Made by a program: the position numbers and the translations under genes. From contig JAGGYV010000064.1 of assembly GCA_021162325.1 (NCBI GenBank), positions 1 to 17,698 on the forward strand: DNA of 17,698 bases, in the 5' to 3' direction. Positions 1-4,088 of this stretch are shown in pieces. Origin of the DNA: Desulfobacteraceae bacterium (lineage in GTDB: Bacteria > Desulfobacterota > Desulfobacteria > Desulfobacterales > Desulfosalsimonadaceae). Positions within the stretch are counted from its first letter, which is position 1; each line of letters begins with the position of its first letter. Below the pieces are notes generated by a model. The model ran no database searches, had not been told where the DNA came from, and saw only the letters and a list, made by a program, of their open reading frames with translations.

Positions 1-635
1 AAATTAATGAGGATTATAATAATCCGGTGAGCGATGTAAACCAGATGCTCTTCGGGAATCATCAAGATATGGTGGAATTTGCCGCAGACAATCCGCTACA
101 ATTCCAATTAGACACTTATTGGCAATACTCCACCGCAACCTCCACTCTGCTGGGAGCGATTATAAAAAACACCCTGAATTCAGAAAAAGACTATCAGGCA
201 TTCGCCCGGAAGGAACTTTTCGACAAACTCGGTATGCATACTGCCATCATAGAAGCAGACCAGAGCGGAAACCTCGGCACCGGATCATCTATGTGGGCGT
301 CTCCACGGGATTGGGTCCGTTTCGGTCTGTTCTGCCTTCAAAACGGACGCTGGCAGGGAGAACAAATCCTGCCTGAAAACTGGATGAACTATGCCACAAC
401 ACCAACACCAACAGATCCAATGGCGCATTACGGCGCGCAATTCTGGCTCAACAGCCAAAAGACCGACTACCCTTCCCTGCCTGCAGATTTGTATGAATGC
501 CGGGGAAAAGACATCCAGCGCGTTACGATTATTCCGTCACAAAAGCTTGTTGTGGCAAGGTTCGGTTATACTCCAAACGATTCCGGATGGGATCATGAAG
601 CCTTTATACGACAGGTCCTTAAAGCCATCCGGTAA
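1..635 (+). CDS. Serine hydrolase, beta-lactamase (class C/PBP) fold, C-terminal part only
   Basis: The reading frame is open to the first base, so the true start lies upstream. The first in-frame GTG (27) falls inside the fold and is not a credible start. The visible part resembles the second half of the beta-lactamase-related hydrolase family (Pfam Beta-lactamase; esterases, 6-aminohexanoate-dimer hydrolases, D-aminopeptidases). A YWQYST segment fits the Tyr-Ser-x motif. A typical FARKELFDKLGM helix follows, then SPRDWVRFGLFCLQNGRW (usual 'ASARDLARFGLLLLNGGRW'), and finally IIPSQKLVVARFGYT, the C-terminal strand. The KTG-like third motif seems replaced by ECRGKDIQR. The catalytic SxxK serine is outside the window, so activity and substrate cannot be judged. 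No signal peptide can be assessed. The next gene starts 88 bases downstream. Confidence 0.8.
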   Translation, partial: INEDYNNPVSDVNQMLFGNHQDMVEFAADNPLQFQLDTYWQYSTATSTLLGAIIKNTLNSEKDYQAFARKELFDKLGMHTAIIEADQSGNLGTGSSMWASPRDWVRFGLFCLQNGRWQGEQILPENWMNYATTPTPTDPMAHYGAQFWLNSQKTDYPSLPADLYECRGKDIQRVTIIPSQKLVVARFGYTPNDSGWDHEAFIRQVLKAIR

Positions 636-723
636 ATTATTTTTTACAGGTATTAATGCCCAACGGCGTGTAAAGTGGACAATACCCGATAGTCGTGGAC
701 ATAAAGAAAATAACTCAACGGAA

Positions 724-1374
724 ATGACTGTGAATTCTTTTAAAATATTAATGCAGCAGGATGTTAAAAATTTATTCCCCGAATCCAAAGTAATGGGTTT
801 TTCCGGCAGTCCCCGAAAAGGCGGAAATTCAGACATCATTTTACAACACATTCTCAACGGGGTCACTGAAAATCAATTTCCCACAGACAGTCTGCGATTG
901 GCCGATTGTCAATATCAGCCGTGCATCGGATGCGAACGGTGCAGAAAAGATAAAATCTGTACCGGACTGATGGATGGTATGTCTTTTCTTTACCCGAAAA
1001 TTATTAATGCCAAGGGGCTGGTTCTTGTATCACCCACCCATAATTATAATATTACGGCATGGATGAAAGCATTTATTGATCGGCTCTACTGTTTTTACGA
1101 CTTTAACAATAATCGCCCAAGAGGCTGGTCGAGCCGGCTGGCCGATCAGGGCCGAAAAGCGGTTATCGCTGGCGTATGCGAACAGAAAAGCAAGGAAGAT
1201 ATGGGATTTACCCTGGATGCCATGCGGCGGCCTTTAGAAGCGCTGGGATATGAAATAATCGGCGAATTAACTGTTTTTGGGGTCTTTGACAAAGCCGGTG
1301 TTAAAAAACAAAGCCACACAATGATCAAAGCCACCGAACTTGGATCAAATCTGGCAAAATTAATCGGAAATTAA
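724..1374 (+). CDS. Flavodoxin-fold NAD(P)H-dependent oxidoreductase, iron-sulfur flavoprotein (Isf)-like
   Basis: A 216-residue protein of the NADPH-dependent FMN reductase/flavodoxin superfamily. GFSGSPRKGGNSD (about residues 25-37) is the FMN-phosphate loop after strand 1. C67, C70, C73 and C79 form CX2CX2CX5C. That compact spacing fits the [4Fe-4S] ligand motif of archaeal and bacterial iron-sulfur flavoproteins, although many related flavin reductases keep a similar motif without a proven cluster. SPTHNYNITAWMKAFIDR (about residues 101-118) is the usual FMN-contacting P-x-Y-like loop and dimer helix. The protein is cytoplasmic and probably carries out two-electron or electron-transfer redox chemistry with an unknown acceptor. 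The open frame runs upstream to 391, but that extension overlaps the hydrolase gene. ATG 724 is the first start outside that gene; ATG 751 is an alternative. The ribosome binding site is weak. Confidence 0.85.
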   Translation: MTVNSFKILMQQDVKNLFPESKVMGFSGSPRKGGNSDIILQHILNGVTENQFPTDSLRLADCQYQPCIGCERCRKDKICTGLMDGMSFLYPKIINAKGLVLVSPTHNYNITAWMKAFIDRLYCFYDFNNNRPRGWSSRLADQGRKAVIAGVCEQKSKEDMGFTLDAMRRPLEALGYEIIGELTVFGVFDKAGVKKQSHTMIKATELGSNLAKLIGN

Positions 1375-1455
1375 TTCAATTGCAATGGGTTTGATATCAT
1401 CGCCACCATGATTGATCTTGTATTTATAACTGCAGCTCAACCTAAACTGTTTGAA
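1375..1455 (+). other. Possible degenerate integron attC-like site, left boundary of the brnTA cassette
   Basis: Directly after the flavoprotein stop, TTCAA (1375-1379) can pair with TTGAA (1451-1455). Twelve to thirteen bases inside each, GGTTTGA (1388-1394) can pair with TCAACC (1437-1442), leaving one extra T. The layout is that of an attC site (R''-L''...L'-R') about 81 bp long. GTTTGAA (1449-1455) pairs over seven positions, one of them a G-T wobble, with TTCGAAC at 1999-2005, as expected if it is the 5' end of the brnTA cassette. The R'' box lacks the usual AAC, so this site is much weaker than the two downstream. Confidence 0.35.
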
Positions 1456-1478
1456 TCAAACAACATCTTTCATTCAGA

Positions 1479-1515
1479 TTGACAAAACATACCAAATTGG
1501 TATATTACGTATACC
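1479..1515 (+). promoter_or_regulatory. brnTA promoter with overlapping palindromic operator
   Basis: TTGACA (1479-1484) and TATATT (1501-1506), spaced by 16 bases, form a good sigma-70 promoter. A perfect inverted repeat, ATACCAAATTGGTAT (1489-1503; 7+1+7), covers the spacer and the start of the -10 box. A second repeat, GGTAT-N7-ATACC (1499-1515), continues to the start codon. This is the expected operator layout for autorepression by the ribbon-helix-helix antitoxin, probably with the toxin as co-repressor; autorepression is inferred from family knowledge. The predicted transcript start (about 1513) nearly coincides with ATG 1516, so the message may be leaderless. Confidence 0.65.
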
Positions 1516-1776
1516 ATGGAATTTGAATTTGACCCGAAAAAATCGGATAGCAATAAAAATAAGCATGGGATTGATTTTGTTGAGGCCCAAGAGCTTTGGA
1601 ATGATTTTGATTTATTAGAAATTCCGGCGAAAATAACCGATGAAGTAAGATTTCTGATAATTGGCAAAATAGACGAAAAACACTGGGCTGGAATTATTAC
1701 ATATCGCAATGATAACATACGTATTATCTCAGTACGGCGTGCCGGAAATGAGGAGATTGAGCTTTATGAAAGCTAA
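1516..1776 (+). CDS. brnT: BrnT-family toxin (type II TA, RelE-like ribonuclease fold)
   Basis: An 86-residue protein of the BrnT family, small ribosome-independent mRNA interferases with a RelE-like fold that block translation. The N-terminus, with FDPKK, then N and KHGIDF (about residues 5-21), is the family signature. It is followed by the usual E-A/LW-D segment and the strand pair ending in IISVRRAG (about residues 70-77), which carries the conserved basic residues. Length is normal for the family. The toxin precedes the antitoxin, the characteristic BrnT-BrnA order. ATG 1516 is chosen because it yields the family N-terminus; there is no Shine-Dalgarno and the promoter abuts the codon. 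Its last 11 bases overlap the antitoxin gene. Product identity is confident; activity in this host is inferred. Confidence 0.88.
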   Translation: MEFEFDPKKSDSNKNKHGIDFVEAQELWNDFDLLEIPAKITDEVRFLIIGKIDEKHWAGIITYRNDNIRIISVRRAGNEEIELYES

Positions 1777-1996
1777 AGAATTAGACAAAAAATTTGATGA
1801 GGAGAAAAGTATTTTAGACCATCTGGACCTTTCAAAGGCAAGACGGCCGAACCAGGAGCAAAAACGGGTTAATGTCGATTTCCCTCTTTGGATGATTCAG
1901 TCATTAGATAAAGAAGCCAAACGTCTTGGTGTTCCACGGCAATCGATTATTAAAATTTGGCTTGCTGAAAGATTAAATAAATCCGCTACTATATAG
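1766..1996 (+). CDS. brnA: BrnA/CopG-like ribbon-helix-helix antitoxin
   Basis: A 76-residue partner of the upstream toxin. The N-terminal half (about residues 1-33) is charged and probably the flexible toxin-binding part. The C-terminal half, KRVNVDFPLWMIQSLDKEAK then RLGVPRQSIIKIWLAERL (about residues 33-70), is a ribbon-helix-helix: a basic beta strand, helix A, the turn and helix B. The dimer should bind the palindromes in the upstream promoter. ATG 1766 is preferred over a frame extension to 1709 because AGGAG (1751-1755) sits at good distance and the overlap with the toxin is only 11 bases, implying translational coupling. It is called BrnA by position and fold; closer sequence membership (BrnA proper or another CopG group) is unresolved. 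Confidence 0.82.
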   Translation: MKAKELDKKFDEEKSILDHLDLSKARRPNQEQKRVNVDFPLWMIQSLDKEAKRLGVPRQSIIKIWLAERLNKSATI

Positions 1997-1998
1997 TA

Positions 1999-2122
1999 TT
2001 CGAACCTGACATTCCACATTGACCGGGAGCCCGGTCCGGCCTTTCTGCATTCCCCTTCAGCATTAAATGTTTCCTTAAAAAAATACGCATTGGGTTCCCG
2101 GCAAGTGAACTTGGCGTTCGGC
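1999..2122 (+). other. attC-like recombination site 1
   Basis: A 124-base imperfect palindrome. The outer boxes CGAAC (2001-2005) and GTTCG (2116-2120) pair. After short unpaired spacers (CTGAC on the left, TTGGC on the right), TTCCACATTGACCGGG on the left pairs with CCCGGCAAGTGAA on the right. The left strand carries three unpaired extra bases (C, A, A). Pairing then extends through GAGCCC (left) and GGGTTC (right). Paired R boxes, an unpaired central spacer, L boxes with extrahelical bases only in the L'' arm, and a long variable tip are the hallmarks of integron attC sites. It starts 3 bases after the antitoxin stop, the usual position. GTTCGGC departs from the GTTRRRY consensus at position 4. 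Confidence 0.6.
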
Positions 2123-2131
2123 ACAAAGCAA

Positions 2132-2181
2132 TTGACTTTATATGCATGATAAAATAAATTTATGCATAAAGGAGATTTATT
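2132..2181 (+). promoter_or_regulatory. vapBC promoter, candidate operator and ribosome binding site
   Basis: TTGACT (2132-2137) is a good -35 element; the -10 is less certain, with TAAATT (2155-2160) at 17-base spacing the best candidate. Two ATGCAT palindromes (2142-2147 and 2162-2167) lie 20 bases apart, about two helical turns, so they face the same side of DNA. They bracket the -10 region and suit a VapBC operator. AAAGGAG (2168-2174) is a strong Shine-Dalgarno 7 bases before ATG 2182. Confidence 0.5.
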
Positions 2182-2376
2182 ATGAGAACAACCCTTGATT
2201 TACCTGACAATTTAATGAATGAAGCCATGAAAATGACCCGCATCAAAACCAAAACCAAGGTCATTATCACAGCTTTGGAACAATTAATTCGAAAATCGCA
2301 ATTATCAGAGATAAAAGAATTCAAGGGAAAAATAAATTTAGACATTGATTTAGAGACGATTAGAGGGCGTAAATGA
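2182..2376 (+). CDS. vapB: VapB-type ribbon-helix-helix antitoxin
   Basis: A 64-residue antitoxin. MRTTLDLPDNLMNEAMKM, followed by TKTKVIITALEQLIRK (residues about 1-38), is a ribbon-helix-helix DNA-binding domain of the VapB/MetJ-Arc type. The basic strand RTTLDL contacts DNA and the two helices make the dimer. The tail (about residues 40-64: KEFKGKINLDIDLETIRGRK) would wrap the VapC toxin and insert into its active site. A strong Shine-Dalgarno fixes the start. The stop overlaps the toxin start as ATGA, so the two are translationally coupled and antitoxin is made first. It is expected to repress its own promoter with VapC. Base composition is clearly more AT-rich than the operon at 4089-17211. 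Confidence 0.88.
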   Translation: MRTTLDLPDNLMNEAMKMTRIKTKTKVIITALEQLIRKSQLSEIKEFKGKINLDIDLETIRGRK

Positions 2377-2753
2377 CGGTATTAGTCGATACTTCAATAT
2401 GGATAGATTATTTTAGAGGCGGGGATGATTCTATTCAGATGGATTTTTTAATTGAAGAGAACCTCCTTGTAACGAATGATCTTATCCTTACAGAGTTAAT
2501 ACCGTTTCTAAAAGTTCGAAACGAAACAAGAGTTATTAATTTGCTGTACAATATTAACAAATTAGATCTATCCATAAATTGGAATGAAATTATTGATTAC
2601 CAATATGGATGCTTAAAAAATGGTTTGAACGGTGTTGGTCTCCCTGATCTTTTAATCGTACAAAATGCAAAACAAAATAATTGTAAAATTTACACTTTAG
2701 ATAATCATTTCTTTTTAATGAAAGATATTCTTTCTCTTCAGATTCAAACATAA
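2373..2753 (+). CDS. vapC: VapC toxin, PIN-domain ribonuclease
   Basis: A 126-residue PIN-domain endoribonuclease of near-standard length. All four acidic Mg/Mn-binding positions are visible: D6 in VLVDTSIWIDYF, E41 in NDLILTEL, D92 in GVGLPDLLIV and D110 in YTLDNHFF. The active site therefore looks intact. VapC toxins cleave structured RNAs such as initiator tRNA or the 23S sarcin-ricin loop; the target here cannot be read from sequence. The ATG overlaps the vapB stop by 4 bases and the gene ends 10 bases before an attC-like palindrome. The G+C is low, consistent with acquired cassette DNA. Confidence 0.92.
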   Translation: MTVLVDTSIWIDYFRGGDDSIQMDFLIEENLLVTNDLILTELIPFLKVRNETRVINLLYNINKLDLSINWNEIIDYQYGCLKNGLNGVGLPDLLIVQNAKQNNCKIYTLDNHFFLMKDILSLQIQT

Positions 2754-2763
2754 ACTTCACAAT

Positions 2764-2890
2764 GCCGAACAAAATAATCGAGCAGATGGCAAACGCCGGG
2801 GCGCTTTATAAGGAGTTGCCATTTACAAAATTTTTTATCATTTCGGTTGGCAGTACTTTTAACCGGCACTGCTTATTCTTGGCGTTATAT
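2764..2890 (+). other. attC-like recombination site 2
   Basis: An approximately 127-base imperfect palindrome after vapC. The left arm, GCCGAAC (2764-2770) then AATAATCGAGCAG (2772-2784), can pair imperfectly with the right arm, CTGCTTATTC (2869-2878) then GGCGTT (2881-2886), again with extra bases in the left arm. The middle is a long variable tip. Outer boxes pair only over AAC/GTT here. GCCGAAC instead matches GTTCGGC at the front of the vapB unit, as expected if the last bases belong to the next cassette. Length is similar to site 1 and to the long attC repeats of Vibrio chromosomal integrons. Confidence 0.5.
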
Positions 2891-2978
2891 TTTATTTTTT
2901 ATTAAGGAGTGAGCTGATATATGAGATAACAGTACTTCGCCCCAAAAATATATTTGGGAAAATGTTAATAATGACAAA
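2885..2978 (+). other. Short AT-rich remnant, possibly the truncated head of a third cassette
   Basis: After the attC-like site lies an AT-rich leader with a good Shine-Dalgarno (AAGGAG, 2904-2909), but the only nearby ATG (2921) is followed by AGA TAA. A frame from about 2912 reads IYEITVLRPKNIFGKM with no standard start and stops at the repeat edge. A CCCAAA/TTTGGG hairpin lies at 2941-2958 without a T-tract. I accept no gene here. The interval may be the decayed start of a cassette cut by the repeat insertion. Confidence 0.3.
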
Positions 2979-3136
2979 CTCGTAAAAAGTCGGATTTCGA
3001 TGGCAAAGAAAAAAGCTCCACCAAATCTTAAAATTGGCGAGGCGCGCAAATCCTAAGTGATGATTCGTACTTAGCGTACTTTGAAGAGACGAAGGATGTA
3101 GCGCAACAAAGAATTTGGACTTTTTACGAAGCCATC
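2979..3136 (+). repeat. MITE-like repeat, copy 1 (158 bp)
   Basis: It begins CTCGTAAAAAGTC and ends GACTTTTTACGAAGCCATC, so its ends form a 12-13 bp terminal inverted repeat (TCGTAAAAAGTC/GACTTTTTACGA). It matches the reverse complement of 3860-4004 at roughly 90% by eye, apart from a 13-base insertion around 3017-3036. Long identical blocks include AAGGATG, GCGCAACAAAGAATTTGGAC and GAGGCGCGCAAATCCT. It encodes no protein. Similar ends are, from memory only, common in Desulfobacterales genomes. Confidence 0.8.
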
Positions 3137-3145
3137 AAATATCAT
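3115..3145 (+). promoter_or_regulatory. Possible fic promoter starting inside the repeat end
   Basis: TTGGAC (3115-3120), inside the repeat, and TATCAT (3140-3145), just outside it, could act as -35 and -10, but the 19-base spacer is long. If real, the inserted repeat supplies half of the promoter. Confidence 0.25.
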
Positions 3146-3165
3146 ACAAAAAACTGGTGAGCATA

Positions 3166-3855
3166 ATGGAAGAAACTCAATGGCACATGAATCCCAATAA
3201 AGCAAAGGCAATAATGCTTGCAAAGCGTCAGTTGCCTGAATTTGTATGTGATGCAGTGAATTTGGAGGGGATTAATTTTACCCTTCCTGAAATCCAAACG
3301 TTATTGGATGGCATTACAGTTGGCGGTCATACTGTAACTGACCAGCAAATAGCGCTGAATCAAGCCGATACATGGCGGGCCTTATTTGAGATAATAGAAA
3401 ATAATCAGTTTGAAATCACGATGGAACAAGTCTGTTCGCTTCATCTGATCGCTGCTAAAAATGATGCTTTGGCGTGGGGAAAATTTCGATCCGGCGGGGT
3501 TACTATTGCTGGAACTGACTATATGCCGCCTCAGGCAGATTCGCTACCGAAGTTGTTTGAAAAAATGGTGGATGAGGCATCCGGGATATCAGATATTTAC
3601 GATCAAGCCATCCATTTGTTTCTTACAATGGCGAGATGCCAATTTTTTTATGATGTGAATAAGCGCATGGGGCGATTTATCATGAACGGTCTCCTGTTAA
3701 GCCGTGGATACCCGGTGATTAATCTTCCGGCAAAAAGACAATTAGAGTTTAATCAATTGATGCTCTTATTTTACGAAACAGGTGACCAGGAGCCGATGAA
3801 TACCTTTCTACGGTCTTGTTTAGAAGCAAAAGTGATAGAAATTATGAAAGAGTAA
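3166..3855 (+). CDS. Fic-domain family protein with His-to-Gln change in the core motif
   Basis: A 229-residue Fic-fold protein. The N-terminus (WHMNPNKAKAIML...) and DAVNLEGINFTLPEIQTLLDG match a recognisable Fic subfamily. A30-x3-E34-G35 resembles the self-inhibitory (S/T)xxxE(G/N) helix, with Ala for Ser/Thr. The core motif, HxFx(D/E)GN(G/K)R in AMP-transferring Fic enzymes, reads QFFYDVNKRMGR (159-170). Catalytic His is Gln and the anion-loop Gly is Val, while Asn-Lys-Arg is kept. From memory, this Gln is common in the subfamily, so it is probably not a fresh mutation. Canonical AMPylation is doubtful and another or regulatory role is possible. ATG 3166 is chosen (GGTGAG 4 bases upstream); an upstream TTG at 3115 lies inside the flanking repeat and is rejected. 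Confidence 0.85.
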   Translation: MEETQWHMNPNKAKAIMLAKRQLPEFVCDAVNLEGINFTLPEIQTLLDGITVGGHTVTDQQIALNQADTWRALFEIIENNQFEITMEQVCSLHLIAAKNDALAWGKFRSGGVTIAGTDYMPPQADSLPKLFEKMVDEASGISDIYDQAIHLFLTMARCQFFYDVNKRMGRFIMNGLLLSRGYPVINLPAKRQLEFNQLMLLFYETGDQEPMNTFLRSCLEAKVIEIMKE

Positions 3856-3859
3856 TATT

Positions 3860-4004
3860 GATGGCTTCGTAAAAAGTCCAAATTCTTTGTTGCGCTGCAT
3901 CCTTCGCTTCTTTATAGTACGATAAGTACTAATCATTACTCAGGATTTGCGCGCCTCGAATTTGGTACTTTTTTCTTTGCCATCGGAATTCGACTTTTTG
4001 CGAG
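3860..4004 (-). repeat. MITE-like repeat, copy 2 (145 bp, inverted relative to copy 1)
   Basis: It begins GATGGCTTCGTAAAAAGTCC 4 bases after the fic stop and ends GACTTTTTGCGAG. It is the reverse complement of copy 1 with scattered substitutions and a 13-base internal deletion relative to it. Its ends again form a short terminal inverted repeat. It sits between fic and the 4089 operon and could contribute to termination or promoter activity. The 84 bases from 4005 to 4088 show no clear promoter. Confidence 0.8.
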
Positions 4005-4088
4005 TGTATCATATTTGTTGAAACACAATAGCGACTTCTCCCTTTACTTAACTTTTCAGATCTATCTCTGTCGGTGAATTGACGAACC

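Larger units (their letters stand above)
1450..2116 (+). mobile_element. Putative integron gene cassette 1 (BrnTA-type toxin-antitoxin)
   Basis: By analogy with integron cassettes, this unit runs from the bases after the G of GTTTGAA (1449) to the G of GTTCGGC (2116). It contains a promoter, a toxin-antitoxin pair and a trailing attC-like palindrome beginning 3 bases after the antitoxin stop. The right boundary is well supported and the left one less so. Autonomous promoters and toxin-antitoxin cargo are typical of cassettes in sedentary chromosomal integrons. No integrase gene lies in the window, so it would belong to a distant array or to a cluster of attC sites lacking an integrase. Confidence 0.5.
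2117..2884 (+). mobile_element. Putative integron gene cassette 2 (VapBC toxin-antitoxin)
   Basis: The unit is bounded by the cut points implied by GTTCGGC (2116-2122) and GTTATAT (2884-2890). If circularised, the terminal G (2884) joins TTCGGC (2117-2122) to regenerate GTTCGGC, the exact reverse complement of the GCCGAAC box (2764-2770) in its own trailing attC-like site. In the linear arrangement that box faces the mismatched GTTATAT of the next unit. A cassette array shows exactly this behaviour, which is hard to explain otherwise. The unit has 65 bases of leader with promoter, the two genes, and the attC-like palindrome starting 10 bases after vapC. Confidence 0.58.
2979..4004. mobile_element. 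Fic gene framed by long inverted repeats (composite-like unit)
   Basis: A unit of 1026 bases: left repeat 2979-3136, Fic gene 3166-3855, right repeat 3860-4004. The repeats are inverted relative to each other, and the gene fills nearly all the space between: 29 bases before its ATG and 4 after its stop. Each repeat is itself a small element with terminal inverted repeats. The whole could therefore move as one unit with a transposase supplied in trans, or two independent small-element insertions could have landed around the gene. I see no transposase and no convincing target-site duplication. Confidence 0.5.

Noticed and set aside
658..664. GCCCAAC after the serine hydrolase, a perfect attC R''-type box
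   Set aside because: No pairing right arm or closing GTT box with a complementary L stem is found within a plausible distance; the only nearby GTT falls in the flavoprotein gene.
391..723. Upstream extension of the flavoprotein frame
   Set aside because: It overlaps the serine hydrolase gene in another frame and reads as low-complexity shadow sequence (Gln/His/Arg-rich), not a domain.
2021..2036. GACCGGGAGCCCGGTC, a possible intrinsic terminator after brnA
   Set aside because: The loop would be very small and no T-tract follows. The bases are better explained as part of the L stem of the attC-like palindrome.
2941..2958. CCCAAA/TTTGGG hairpin before the repeat
   Set aside because: A 6-bp stem without a T-tract or partner gene; too weak to call a terminator or operator.
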